Below, one piece after another: positions 36,840 through 47,927 of a DNA stretch of 64,000 nt. The position numbers and the translations under genes are program-made. The notes under the pieces were generated by a model. That model saw only the letters and a program-made list of their open reading frames with translations. It searched no databases and had not been told where the DNA came from. Positions within the stretch are counted from its first letter, which is position 1. Every line of letters begins with the position of its first letter. The DNA is from Physcia stellaris (Eukaryota > Ascomycota > Lecanoromycetes > Caliciales > Physciaceae), in assembly GCA_018902385.1 (NCBI GenBank), contig JABSSW010000082.1, positions 1 through 64,000 of the forward strand, in the 5' to 3' direction.

Positions 36840-37586
36840 ACTGACAGGAAACAGGAATTATTGCAAAGGATTCTGACATCCCATCGACCTCAATAATCGT
36901 GGCTGCTTTTGCCTCATGCCCGATCAACCGACGCAAGAAAGAGTCTCCTCTTCTACCTGTAAGTCTAGCAATCAACGTGGATCGCGTTGGCTTAGAGCTT
37001 CTTTTCGAAGGAATCGTCGGAGCGGCGCTGGCTAGAGGTACAGCGCCTTCGGGATTGTAATCGAATAAACCACCTGTAAGAAATATTGCTGCGTCGGAGG
37101 TACTTTCCAGAATCGCTCGGTAAGCCAACGATGCAAAGTTTCCGGTAAGCTCAGCAATCTTGGTACGACGGAGAACTCATTTGAACGCCAGGGCTCCACC
37201 GTCCTCAAAGACGGTGTCCTTGTTCACAGCGGCGGTATCGAGTAAGATGCCATGTTCGAGGAATTGAACAACTTGACGCAGTTGTTCTTAACAGGCACTT
37301 TGGTCATCATCCCTCCTGCAGCAGTTGATGTGACAGCCACATCAAATATACATTCCTCGAGGTCAACAGCAACGGATGATTCAAGTGATAACAAGAAAAA
37401 GAGACCGGGATTAACCCATTGAACGGAGTGCTTGATAAATGCCTTTACTAATTGATTAAAGGGTATATAAATGTAGAACTGCTCAGTAAATCTTTTTTTA
37501 GCCTCGAAATGCCGACACTTGATCCATCTGAGGATCGGGACGTGAAGGAATGATCGTAGAACTTGCTCCGCCTTGTATAGGCCCAA
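36840..37586 (-). pseudogene. Decayed gene of unknown family
   Basis: Protein-like sequence runs on the minus strand through two frames. From 37,586 it includes HSVQWVNPGLFFLLSLESSV and MMTKVPVKNNCVKLFNSSN. After a frame change near 37,245 it continues as ILLDTAAVNKDTVFEDGG and AELTGNFASLAYRAILEST, then GGLFDYNPEGAV and a basic tail. One in-frame TGA follows GGALAFK. With at least one frame change and one stop it is probably a host pseudogene, though a small intron could explain the first break. Family not recognised. It sits about 1 kb from the Harbinger element. Confidence 0.4.
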
Positions 37587-38550
37587 AAGTCTCGTCTATT
37601 ATCTTGCTTCTGGGCAATTCCCTCTCCAATCTCTTTCCTTACTGGCGTACCAGACTTCAGCATATCTGAGACAGCTTCACGAAACAGTCACCAACGTGGA
37701 AGCTAGCAATGAGCTTGTCGGATATCCACGCTATCAATCTCTCAGTGGTTGTCACCTCTTTATTGTTGATGTTTTACTCGCACCACTGTATGATAAGATG
37801 ACCATGAGAGGAGGATAGTCAACATACGAAGCATCTGGATGGCAGCGACAGCTGTAGGAGCAAATATATACCTTTCGCTGTCTTCGATCGCTATGCGATC
37901 TTGAAAACACAAGTGGCTGAACAAGCTTAGCAACGACGATATTCGAAAGCCAAGCCATGACAGCTAATAGATGTATCCTAAAAACGCAAGAGCTGACCCT
38001 AGTTATAAAACTTCGATTACCTGCTAATGGAAGCGAATTGGTAGCGATCTATAATTGAAGGAGTTTTCCTTTGCCAGTGGACTTTCTTCGAATGTCTGAG
38101 TTCATGCATAGCGTAGCCTGCAGCTTATCTCAAGGGGACAAGAGCGTTGCCAAGGCATCCACAATAGCCATGAGCATACCCACTCAAGAGAACGGATCGA
38201 GCTCCGTGTTTTTAAGCGAGCATACTTGCTGAGTAGGGTTGCCGTATCTCGGCCGGACATGCTTTAAGCTCTTGAAATACTACGGCATTCGTTTGGTGAG
38301 TCTTGCTGGTAAAGCAGGCCAGGAGAATACGGAAATTACGAAGAGAAAACGAGTAAGTAAGTCCAGGCTGGGCAGAATACAAACATTACGAACCTTGTAA
38401 ACAGCTTCTATCATTTTGATGAGCTCAAAAGATACTTGAATTTGTAATTGATACTTTTACTTGCCAATTGAACTCTACATTTCGTAAAGCAAGTTGATAC
38501 AACGAGAGATCACTTGAGGGACAAGCTATAACCCTAAGAAAGCCCTACTC
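37587..38550. other. Gene-free flank of the Harbinger element
   Basis: About 960 bases of mixed composition. No frame or repeat recognised. The AT-rich tract proper begins only inside the transposon. Confidence 0.5.
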
Positions 38551-38553
38551 ATT

Positions 38554-38576
38554 AGGGGTATTCAGACATCTCGTTT
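38554..38576 (+). repeat. Harbinger left terminal inverted repeat
   Basis: Twenty-three bases that match the reverse complement of 42,647-42,669 without a mismatch, directly preceded by the ATT duplication at 38,551-38,553. Confidence 0.95.
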
Positions 38577-38591
38577 TTCGACCCATATGGA

Positions 38592-38710
38592 CCCATAAGC
38601 ACATTTCTTGGCACATAACAGGGGTCCACTTATGTGCTTATGGGCTCATATGCGAATATGTGAAAAAGTGTCTCCGATGTTACTTTTTCACATATGTGTC
38701 ACATATGTGA
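38592..38710. repeat. Subterminal palindromes of the Harbinger left end
   Basis: Several inverted repeats are nested here. CCCATAAGCACA (38,592-38,603) pairs with TGTGCTTATGGG (38,633-38,644), and TGAAAAAGT (38,661-38,669) pairs with ACTTTTTCA (38,682-38,690). These are followed by two copies of the palindrome CACATATGTG. Subterminal repeats of this sort commonly serve as transposase-binding sites; that role here is inference. Confidence 0.75.
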
Positions 38711-38849
38711 ATTCATAATGAACTCATAAGATGACGTTTTTAGCGTGATTTTGATGTTTTAACTGTTTTGTTGATGTGATTTATGTAAATAAATTTGATT
38801 CATCAACATTACTGTTTTTGCTTGTGTCTTTATTCTCGTAATTTATTTA

Positions 38850-40168
38850 TCATGATTCGTGCAAAGAAATTCAACACTGACATTGATTTTGCGAAAAAGC
38901 TCAGCATTGACACTGATCGTGCAAAGAAGTTCAACTTGACGATCAAAAAAGTCGTCGTCGAAAAAAAAGCAGTCGTCGAGATTGAAAACTCTCGTTGCAC
39001 TTGAAAAAACGATGATATCAAGTTTATCGCTGAATGATTTAATTATCGAAATTCGAAAATTGAAATCGCCGATAACGTCAATCGTTATGTCAAGAAAATC
39101 AAAATTAATTTCGCTAAACGACGCTTCGAGAATTGTGATTTTTCGACGAAAAAGAACGTCAATCATAAAAAACTGAATGAAAAAATAAGCAACATGATGA
39201 GCAAATACAAAAAAACAAAAAAAATCGTCGAACACACGAACTGAAAATTGAACGTTGTTGATCATGCATCAAGTTCAAAAAAACATAAACATCGATGAAG
39301 CATTTACGATTAAAAACAGAATTTTCGAAATGTGTTCGTGATATTACGAGTTCGAGAAAGTTTTCGACGACAAATTCAACGTAACGTTTTCGTATTTTTC
39401 AAAATCAAATCGATCAAATCGTCGAAACTTGAAATCATTGAATACACAAAATGAAGAAATGAACGGAGCGTCGACGACTGAAAACGAAAAAAAAATCAAT
39501 CAAGAAATCACACAGAAAAACAATCGAGAGATTATTTTTTTGAAGTGATTTGACAACGATGCAAAAAAAAAAAATGTCGAAAATGATACAGATTTCGAAT
39601 TGGAAAAAAAAATAATCATCGAGAAGATTGTAATTGTCGACGATGTTTTTGAAAACGTAAACACGACTATACGTACTTTCGAGCTCGAATTTGTCACAAC
39701 GACTCAAATTTTCATCGTCGTTGTCAAATTTGCAAAATTCAAATCGAATACTTTTGCAACTTTCAAGATCGACAAATTCAAATTCAAACGTTTGACGAAA
39801 ACTCAAAAAACGACGATCGTCAAAACGACTCGCGTCATCGAATCAGATAGTGACGAAAAGCGATCAAAAAAAAAACGAAAAATCATTGAAAAATTCATGA
39901 TTGACGTCATTGTAAAAATCAAACTTCAAAACGTCAAGTTTGTTTTAACACAAAGTGAACTGAATAAAAAAAAACGACGAAATCAATTCGATCGAAAACG
40001 CGAAAAAAGAAACGCTCAATTTCAACAAAAAATGAAACAACGAGATCAGCAGCACGAAACGATCATGTTCGATCGACAAATTCAGTTACAAATCTTGAAA
40101 AATCAGAAAATTCAATTGCAAAAACGTGTTAATTTGAATTCGAGCGTTGAATCGAAATTCGCATCATG
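38850..40168 (+). pseudogene. Harbinger accessory gene (Myb/SANT-like with coiled coil), broken
   Basis: Plus-strand fragments read in the order expected for the second gene of fungal Harbinger elements. A Lys-rich region contains KISNMMSKYKKTKKIVEHTN at about 39,190-39,250, matching the end of a Myb/SANT-like DNA-binding domain. It is followed by a YYEFEKVF-type motif near 39,340. An open frame at 39,600-40,169 ends in a long charged coiled coil (QFQQKMKQRDQQHETIM, then RQIQLQILKNQKIQLQ). Several stops and frame changes separate the parts. The protein would normally bind element ends or carry the transposase to the nucleus. Confidence 0.65.
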
Positions 40169-41349
40169 ATTTCGTGAACTGAAGTCGTATGATTCAGAAA
40201 TTGATAATTTCAACGATTGAATAAATTGTATCAGAAGAGAATATTCGATCGAAGCGAGAAAAAAAAAAGATTTCGACCGAAACAGAAAAAAAGCGAAAAA
40301 AGAAGAGAATTCTGTATTATTAACATGTCAAATTCACAACAAATCTCACACGATTTTCGATGACGTCAAGTCAATTGATATGCTGTTTCAAATATCACGA
40401 ATTCGAAGCATTTGAAGTCAATGTACGATGCGAAATGATGTTTCGCTTGTAAATCTATCTGATCGTTCTCATTTTTTTTCATTTTTTCTATTTTTTCAAC
40501 TCATTTTCACATCTTCAACAACAGCAATAAATTCATTTGTTTTTTATCGTTGAGCAATAAATTCAGACAACAATTTACGAAAATGCTTTTGACACGATTC
40601 AGTTCTTTATTGCGACGTAAGTTCTGACAGTAAGTCTCGTAATTCGAAAACGACTTGAAAAATGAAAAAATCGAATAACACGAATTTCGATGAATTAATG
40701 TCATTATACAAACAGAATTAACGTTTGATTTTTTATGAAATTTTGTTTTCGATTCGATGTTTTTTCGTTTTCTTTTCATCTTTATCGAAGATTTACACGA
40801 TATGCTGAACTGGACATAACAAAACGAAAAACATATTACAAAACATATTGGCTGGAAATGAACATATCATGATATTTACGACAATAATCGACTTTTTCGT
40901 TCTCAATCGAGAGCGAAAAGCTCGAGAAAAAATCACTTTATGCTTTTCGCAAAAAAGATGCTGTCGAAATTTCTTCAAATTTTTTTAAGTTCGATAAATT
41001 CGACTGTATTGAAACGATCGCTAACATTAGATTGTTTCATTTTTGACGCATAAATTACGCAATATCAAAATTTCTCACACAAAAAAGTTGATGATGTATT
41101 GATAACATAAATTTATTACAATTTCGCAAAGAAAAAAATCAAAAAACGCTCAATCAATTTTCATGTACGAAAGCACTCGATATGAACTCGATTTCATTAC
41201 ATTTGCTTTGCGAACTTTATTTCTAGTATTACGTTCTTCAGAAACTCTCTTCTATCGAGTTTCAACTGCGTTTTTTGTTTGAATATTTCAAGAAAATTTT
41301 CGTCATGCTTTTTTATTTTCTTTTTTGTTCATCAGTTTTTTTTTTTTTC

Positions 41350-42226
41350 ATGTATTTTGAAGCGATATCAATATGTTGTGTAAAATTACACACGCGATAA
41401 TTCATCGAATTATGTATTCGTATTGAAATTTCGTGTACAAAAACAAGCGTAAATTCGTCAGATTGATTCATCGATTTTTGAGAATGTCGAATGCGTGCTC
41501 GATATCAATGCGAATGTTGAACAACTTTCTGTTGAAACGTCTGTTCTTTTTGATTTTCGCTTGCAGTTTCTTGTAAAAAAAAATAACGTGTGCAATGCTG
41601 AAATATGCACTATCGATCAAAAAATATTTTCGATGATCAAAGTATTTCTCAAATCGTCTGTTAAGACTTGTTGTAGATCAAACTCGAACGTCATGTTGAA
41701 AATTAAATCAATCAATAAACATGTAAGTAAACTTCTTTTTGAAATCGCAAACAACACATAAATTCATGATATATCGCTTTTTTTTGTTGAAGAATATTTT
41801 CTCATCGTATATATTTTCTGATTTGATCACAAAAGAAACATCGATGTCGTTCATCTTGTTTATACAATCGATAAATTTTGCACGATGATCATTTTTCATA
41901 TTCTCATATCGACGTTTCGAAGCGTCGAGCCATTTGACGTATTAATTTCTTTTGTTGTTCAATGCTAAAATTATTTTTTTCGTACAATCATATACATGAT
42001 TTTCTGAAATTTTCCAAACGTTTGCGACGCTTTTGTAATCGCATTCAATATCATCATGATCTAATTTGTGCAAAGCGATCGAGAATTGAAAATTAACGAG
42101 AATTTGCTGCGCGTACGAATTGTTGTAAAATATCGAATCATTTTCAATGATTTCAAACATTTTTTTGAACGTGCTTCGATTCATACGAACGAATTTGCGA
42201 AAACGATCATCGAATAGATCAGACAA
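41350..42226 (-). pseudogene. Harbinger DDE transposase, broken
   Basis: The N-terminal part (42,226-41,942) holds the helix-turn-helix-like region FRMNRSTFKKMFEIIENDS to YKSVANVWKISENHVYDC. The catalytic part begins at about 41,899 with KMNDIDVSF, where the first catalytic Asp lies. MNLCVVCDFKKKFTYMFID follows, then a His-Asp pair (QHDVRV) for the second Asp. FNIRIDIEHAFDILK supplies the third acidic residue, Glu, and the end reads IIACVILHNI. All three D-D-E positions are therefore still visible, but the reading is interrupted by several in-frame TGA stops and at least one gap between the N-terminal and catalytic parts. Family DDE_Tnp_4/HARBI1. Confidence 0.8.
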
Positions 42227-42567
42227 AATCGCTGAAACTCAATTGAATTTCGATATTCGAATTCGAGATTGTAAATATCGCTGATTCTGCAAAGCGTGAT
42301 ACATACACAATCACTGTATCGTGATTTGATCAAAGAAGTTCTGAAAACTCATGAATTGAGCGAATAGACTTCATAAATCGTGAATTTGACGTTGTTTCTC
42401 GCTACGTCGAAACATAATTCAACAATTGCTTTTAATGCAAAAAATTTGAAACACGAAACATCTAGCAAAAAAGCGCACGAATCAAAAGATTAAAATGCAA
42501 AATACTAAATCGCCAAAAAATCATTATTAATCGATATATGGCTTGAATCGAAAATCTTGCTTATGTG

Positions 42568-42669
42568 AGGGTTTCAGACATCTTATGGCCCATATGGGCC
42601 ATATGGGCCATAATGGGCCATTATGGGCTTATGGGCCGAGTTTTGCAAACGAGATGTCTGAATACCCCT
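42568..42669. repeat. MITE-like 102-bp palindromic right end of the Harbinger element
   Basis: A second TIR-like sequence, AGGGTTTCAGACATCT at 42,568-42,583, faces the true right TIR. Between them lie repeated GGCCCATATGGGCC-type palindromes. The result is a compact structure with its own inverted ends, unmutated in composition. It may be a subterminal duplication or a nested miniature element. Confidence 0.65.
42647..42669 (-). repeat. Harbinger right terminal inverted repeat
   Basis: Perfect reverse complement of the left TIR, directly followed by ATT at 42,670-42,672. Confidence 0.95.
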
Positions 42670-42672
42670 ATT

Positions 42673-44051
42673 GTCCTGGCAACCCCAGCGCCAAGAAATC
42701 CGCCATCGCCAAAATCAAAATGCGCGTTCTCTCCTAACAGAACAACGAGCTTGCACGTTTCCGGGGTCTTTCACCGGACACAGTAAGCAACTCTCGTCCA
42801 TGACGTGAGCTACGACGCTACACGACCAGCCGGTCGTGGAAACAGAGGCGATGTGTGATCCTATGACCCTGTGATAACGCCCTGCACGAGTTTTGCTGAT
42901 GGATTACCTTAGGGAACAACACTGTCCAATGTCTCAAATTGCTGGACCTGTTGATCTGCAAGGCCCACGACGACCGTCGTGCTCTTTGTCAACCGCCCTA
43001 ACGATGCTCGATGTTTTGGCATTCTTGGAAGCGATCCCTGTGCTCTGTCCTTCGGCGGCTTCCTGCCTACACGATCCATAATATCTCTCAGCCCACGGGA
43101 TGACGCGAAGCTGGCATGCAAGACTCGATACCGGCGAGGGCACTGGTAGCCCTGAAAGTATCATGATGGAGATGGTTGCGGCTATGCACTGCAGATACGC
43201 GTTCCAGGCATCGGCTACACGAGGCTTATCCCTCAAAGCTTGGTCTGACACCAGAGCTAGGAAGTACAGGGTCTACCATTGTACAGGACTGGAAGACAAA
43301 GCTGTAACATATCGGAGACTGGGTTCTGTGCATGCTGCGACTATTGGAGCTATGTAACCTACGCTTCCATCAGTCAGAGATATGGCTTGCCAAGGTTGGA
43401 CCTATGGGCGCACCTTCCGATACGAAATCACGATATACATGTCCTGACTCGAGCTCGACGACGTCAGTCCTATTAAGCTGGTGGAATATCAGATGATGTT
43501 CAAAAGGTCAGACTACAACTTATCATTCGCCACCCAATTCTAGTGCCGATCAACGTCGCATTCAGCTTCCACCTATTACTAAAGGCGCCAATAATACACA
43601 CATTGAGCCTGAGTCTGGGCTTGCTCTTCCCGTGTGCTAGGTACTCTTTGCCCAAGTTGCTGTGAAGGTCACTAGTCGGGCCTTGACTAGATTTGTGACT
43701 TCTAGAGATCCTACAGACAACACGTCAATTTAACCTACAGTTGGTTGGCACAGCGGATGGTTAGACTCTAGCTCGGTAAGGATCCAATTCTGCTTCGGTT
43801 CACTTTGCTACCGTTCCTCTAGCCCATGAAAGTCACGCAAAAAGTGATACTCGAGCCAATGCTCACACTATTATAGAAGAAAAGCTCTTTCGATTGGAGA
43901 TGGAAAGAGAATTGACCATTCAGTGATACAGCGTCGATTTTGTGTTGTAAAGTGAGTGTGTTAATCATTAAGTTGATGTCTACTGCCATGTTTCTCTGCT
44001 GAAATCGAAATAAATGAAACAGTGCACTCAATACTTGTATACATACTTGAT
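42673..44051. other. Gene-free stretch
   Basis: About 1.4 kb. A 105-codon minus-strand frame at 42,934-43,251 and shorter ones are unrecognised. A tRNA-like box A near 43,746 has no matching box B. Confidence 0.5.
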
Positions 44052-44669
44052 CTACTCAACCTTCCTCTGATAATACTCTGGGTAGCTTTCCTTAAATCCA
44101 AGCAGCAACTTCCCAACCATGATCCCAACAACAAATACAAGAACCTGGCTCAACGGCCGTGAGAGTGACTTTGGTCCTGGCAGAGCAGGGTAGCAGTCAA
44201 AGAAATAAAGGAACAGCATCAATTGTGCGATATGTGGGGATTTCCCCGCTTTCCTGCAATCATCCAGGTAAGAGTAAATATTGCGGAAGAAGGCTTCGTC
44301 CCTTTCCCTCTCCATTGGATCAAGCCCCGTGCTGAAGCTTAAGTTCTCAGTCATCGAATTATTGTAAAAGGTATGGTACAAGCCAGGCTCGACGGTGATA
44401 GATTGACCGGCTGGGATGATCTTGTCTGAGCCCTCCTGGGTTGCGCGCATAGTACCTGAGTGGATGAGGAAGGTTTCCGTCTGGTATTTGTGCCAGTGGT
44501 AGGGTGGAACGTGGATGGTGGGACCGGGTTTGATGTGCGCTTTCATGGCGAACTCAACGGACGGGTCGGCGGCAAAAAAATGAAACGCGTTTTGACTGTC
44601 TTCGGTTCTGAGGGGGTTTTGGGTCGCTGTGGGGGTTTTGGAGAGTCGGGGTGCGAGGAAGGACAACAT
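44052..44669 (-). CDS. Cupin-fold protein with C-terminal membrane anchor
   Basis: A single exon of 205 residues. Cupin motif 1 is visible as VPPYHWHKYQTETFLIHSG at about residues 53-71 (H-x-H-x4-E-x6-G), supplying two His and one Glu for a metal. Motif 2 is IPAGQSITVEPGLYHTFYNN at about residues 84-103 (P-G-x2-H-x3-N). The rest is a helical domain with FLYFFDCYPA and a hydrophobic segment near the end (VLVFVVGIMVGKLLLGF), suggesting a tail anchor or membrane association. Similar small fungal RmlC-like cupins are mostly uncharacterised. The start is the first Met of the frame; no intron is needed. The reaction is unknown, possibly a metal-dependent oxygenase or isomerase. Confidence 0.78.
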   Translation of the reverse strand: MLSFLAPRLSKTPTATQNPLRTEDSQNAFHFFAADPSVEFAMKAHIKPGPTIHVPPYHWHKYQTETFLIHSGTMRATQEGSDKIIPAGQSITVEPGLYHTFYNNSMTENLSFSTGLDPMERERDEAFFRNIYSYLDDCRKAGKSPHIAQLMLFLYFFDCYPALPGPKSLSRPLSQVLVFVVGIMVGKLLLGFKESYPEYYQRKVE

Positions 44670-46309
44670 TTCGCGTGCTTCGTGATGGCTTTCGGAGGGT
44701 CTGTCAAAGGATGAGGAGATTGAGTTGAAGCCGATTTATGATGTGTCACTTGGAGAGGTACCTGACGATACAGCTTAATGGATACAGGCAGAATTCACGG
44801 TGGAGCAGAGTCTGGTCTTCAGCAACATATGCCATGCTCAATGTTTATATACATGGTGCCCCGAGATGAGAGCGATTTGGATTGCTAAGCTTCTAACATT
44901 CCATTGAGCAAGTCGGTCACACCTGAAGTGAAAGCGACCTAGGCAATGAGAATAGCAAGCCGACTGTACCTACCAAAACTGCTCTAGACACCGTTCCTAT
45001 TATAAGCAGCAGCACGAGATGGATGACAGAATGGGATTGTGCTTTGTCACGGTTGCATCGCTACCGACCGGGTAACCCTGGGCACTTTGTGCACATGGTG
45101 GCTGAAGCCACTCATCGATTATTCGCTTTTATTGGTCACGCCTCTCGTTTCCCTTACAAACTCGAAATTGTATACGAAGCCATATATCACCAGATTCTAA
45201 CTTTTCAGTGAGCTTTTCCGCCGACCAACCTAGCATATTTGGGGTTTTGAGCTTGAAGCATGTTGGTGAAGCTACAGAATTAGGTTAAAGAAACTGTCTC
45301 TTCTGTCAACCGGCCGCGGCGGGCCAGCCTGGCATAGCAATCAAGTCGAGACCGACTTATTTAAAGGCTCCGTATTCAATGTTCTCAAGCTTGAGATCTG
45401 ACTGCATTGAATCGGTGCCGAAGGTGAATCAGCTTGACTTCATCTGTGATCAGTAGTTTGAGCACCGGCTCAACGCCAAGAACTGCTGACTTGTTCGGAA
45501 GTCGTTTCAAGAGACCAAGCATTGAACCATGGACTTATCGGCCATGTCAAGAATTATTCATGACCGGGTTCCGTTTATCCCCCAGATATCCGCTGCGTGC
45601 CTGAAAGCCTTTGAACTTATATAAGATTTATATTGTTAACGCCTAATCCGCATGTTGAGAACCTAATGTACCGAAACGTTGAACAGTCCAACAGGATCAG
45701 CCCAACCTGAATCGTGCTCCTGTCCTTGATCCGGAACACCGCTTCAAGTCAACACATATTTCTTTTCACTTTCGTGCGACTGTCTCGAGAGAGTTCTTGC
45801 TGCCTCGGTGATAATGCTTCCACAGCTAATCTATTGATAATCAAGATGATCATGCTGTACACAGCATTTGAGATGTATCGAATCTCAACGATAATTCTAA
45901 TAACAACTCAATGTGCTTCTGACACAATTATGGTTTAAAGATTGAGAAATAAACTCTCCGTCGAACTCCGCATCGGCTTCAACAAAGACATGTCACTCAA
46001 CTTCTGGAATCATGTGGATATTTAAATCAGCTGAATCTGCCAGTCTTCCATCTTCATTACAAGTATTTAGGATTTCAAAGATAGTCGTGACACTCTTGGT
46101 CTTCCATCTTCACTACAAGTAGTCATAACTTCAAAGATAGTCGTGACACTCTTGCCAAACTCCATATAGCCCACAGGGTGTTCACTGCATCTTCTCTCGA
46201 TCTAATTAGTCAGGTAGCAAGATGCGGCTCGAATGGGTGAGGGTTTGATATGTGACCTGCTAGAAGTTTCTAATGCAATGGGTAGCTTTCGATATTGTGC
46301 TTCTTCTTG
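44670..46309. other. Gene-free stretch with a short tandem repeat
   Basis: About 1.6 kb. It contains the 56-bp two-copy repeat at 46,044-46,154 just upstream of the lysozyme-like gene. No other gene or RNA is recognised. Confidence 0.5.
46044..46154. repeat. Two-copy tandem repeat of about 56 bp
   Basis: The unit starts TCTTCCATCTTCATTACAAG and ends GTCGTGACACTCTTG. The second copy differs at several positions in the middle. It lies about 155 bases upstream of the lysozyme-like coding start, so it could be part of that promoter. Confidence 0.8.
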
Positions 46310-47190
46310 ATGTTGCCGAGCACCTATGCAATAAGCAGGCCCCGAACCTCGACAGCTTATGTCACTAATGGCATTGACAAACGAGCTTTCTTCGGTAACG
46401 AAGATGGAAATCTCCAACCAAACAGAACCGACGCCACAGCCGACAGAGACCCTGAAGTAATCGGTGATCTAAACGTCCGAGATATTGTCAACGATGATGG
46501 TGTGGGCTCCGGACCGGATGAATATAACGTTTACACAGGAAACGGCACAACAGAAGCTGGCTGGCCAAAACTTACCGAATGGATTTCATTCGAGAACATG
46601 TACATCTCCTGCCTTCTGCGTCTGCCATTGATACTAATATTCAGAACAGGTGGGATGATAACTACCACATTATGGAGCACTCTTGCTCTGTCGTTTATTC
46701 CACTACCGATAACAGCGAGACCGAACTTGAAGATCTGCGCGCCGCCATCGACAAATCCGCCAATCAAACCGGCCTTGATCATCGCTTCATTTTCGCAGTC
46801 GTCATGCAAGAATCGGGCGGGTGTACTCGTGTTCCCACGTCAAATTTTATCATCCGCAATCCTGGCCTTATGCAAACTCATAACGGCGCAGCAACCTGCA
46901 ATGAAGGTTTGGTGTGGGATCCTTGCCCAATTGACATGATCGAAGCCATGATCGATGATGGCACAATAGGCACCCCGGACGGTGATGGCTTGGTGCAGTG
47001 TTTGAACACGTATAACACCTGGGATGATGATGTCAGTGCCTTCTATAGGGCGGCCAGGTGTTACAATTCGGGCGCGGTCGCGGAGTCTGACGATTTAGAG
47101 GATGGCGGGGCGACACATTGCTATGCGAGCGATATCGCGAATCGATTGATGGGTTGGACAGATGCGGAGCGCACATGCTGGTTAGATTGA
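46310..47190 (+). CDS. Secreted lysozyme/SLT-fold protein, fungal family
   Basis: Exon 1 (46,310-46,599) and exon 2 (46,650-47,190) join across a 50-base intron with a CTAAT branch-like site, giving about 276 residues and a junction reading WISFENMWDDNYHIMEHSC. The C-terminal half holds the fold: HRFIFAVVMQESGG, where the Glu is the expected catalytic acid. INPGLMQ-type and HNGAATC segments follow, then FYRAARCYNSG and HCYASDIANRLMGW. This order matches secreted fungal proteins of the lysozyme-like superfamily thought to cut peptidoglycan- or chitin-like polymers. The N-terminus is uncertain. The chosen ATG lacks a good signal peptide, a KR site follows at about residue 22, and a different upstream exon could supply the signal. 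About four N-glycosylation sites are visible. Confidence 0.78.
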
Positions 47191-47927
47191 GGCCTAGGAT
47201 TTGCCTGTGGATTGAACAATGCTTCTCTTGGTATGTGGCATGACTTTTCCTTCTTCTTTGCGTGTGTGGGGTGTGCCCAAAAGACTCGGAACCTGTGGCT
47301 CATGAGCTGGCTAACTTGCCACTGTCCTATTTCCCAATTCTCCCTTGACTTATTTTCTATGTCCTCAAACTAATTTTAAAAAACGCCTCTACACCGTTTG
47401 AGCGGCCGACCTTGGGTAACGATGATTCTTCGCTCTATCCCATGGCTTGATACGAAGTGGTGCGACTTCTGAGCCTATACCTGTTCCCGACAGACCTCCG
47501 ATTATCCGACTTCGGATGGCATCAGAAGATGATGTCTCATAAATGTCGTGTTCCATATGCTTTGTGCTAATGAAGAGCATGCGTTATGCTAGACCTTGAT
47601 GTGAATAGTAATGGCGATGTATGGAAGGTATATCGCACCGCACTAGACCATGGGATAAGACATTCGTTGGTTAATAGCGTAGTGCGCTGAGTGGCAGTCT
47701 TTAATAATGGTATGAATTTACAACGGCAAACCCTGCGAACCCCTGGAATAAGCCAGACTACTTGAAGCTAGCTGCTGAGTCTTTACCATCGCGAGATATA
47801 ATCACTCTCTACCCGTAATGGCGTAAATCGATGATCCCGCGCCCAGAGATGTATCTAATGATTGTGTGGCCGAGGGGGCCCAGCTATCCATCTTTCATAA
47901 CCCCTCAAGACCCTACCTAGGATCATT
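47191..47927. other. Intergenic, no gene seen
   Basis: About 740 bases between the lysozyme-like gene and the transporter pseudogene, with no recognisable feature. Confidence 0.5.

Larger units (their letters stand above)
38554..42669 (-). mobile_element. PIF/Harbinger DNA transposon, full length but mutated
   Basis: The element has perfect 23-bp terminal inverted repeats (38,554-38,576 and 42,647-42,669; outer bases AGGGGTATTCAGACATCT) and is flanked by a 3-bp ATT duplication (38,551-38,553 and 42,670-42,672). The length is 4,116 bp. Two genes converge inside. A Myb/SANT-like accessory gene lies on the plus strand at about 38,850-40,168, and a DDE transposase of the HARBI1 type on the minus strand at about 42,226-41,350. 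This two-gene plan is characteristic of PIF/Harbinger. Both genes are interrupted, so the element is non-autonomous now. The interior is AT-rich, but the depletion of CpT/CpC is milder than in the retroelement blocks. The outer 130-190 bases have ordinary GC content. Confidence 0.9.

Noticed and set aside
38843-39265. 140-codon minus-strand frame at the left end of the Harbinger element
   Set aside because: It is antisense to the accessory gene, whose plus-strand reading matches the family.
43741-43812. Possible second tRNA (TGGCACAGCGG resembles box A)
   Set aside because: No acceptable box B or acceptor stem follows.
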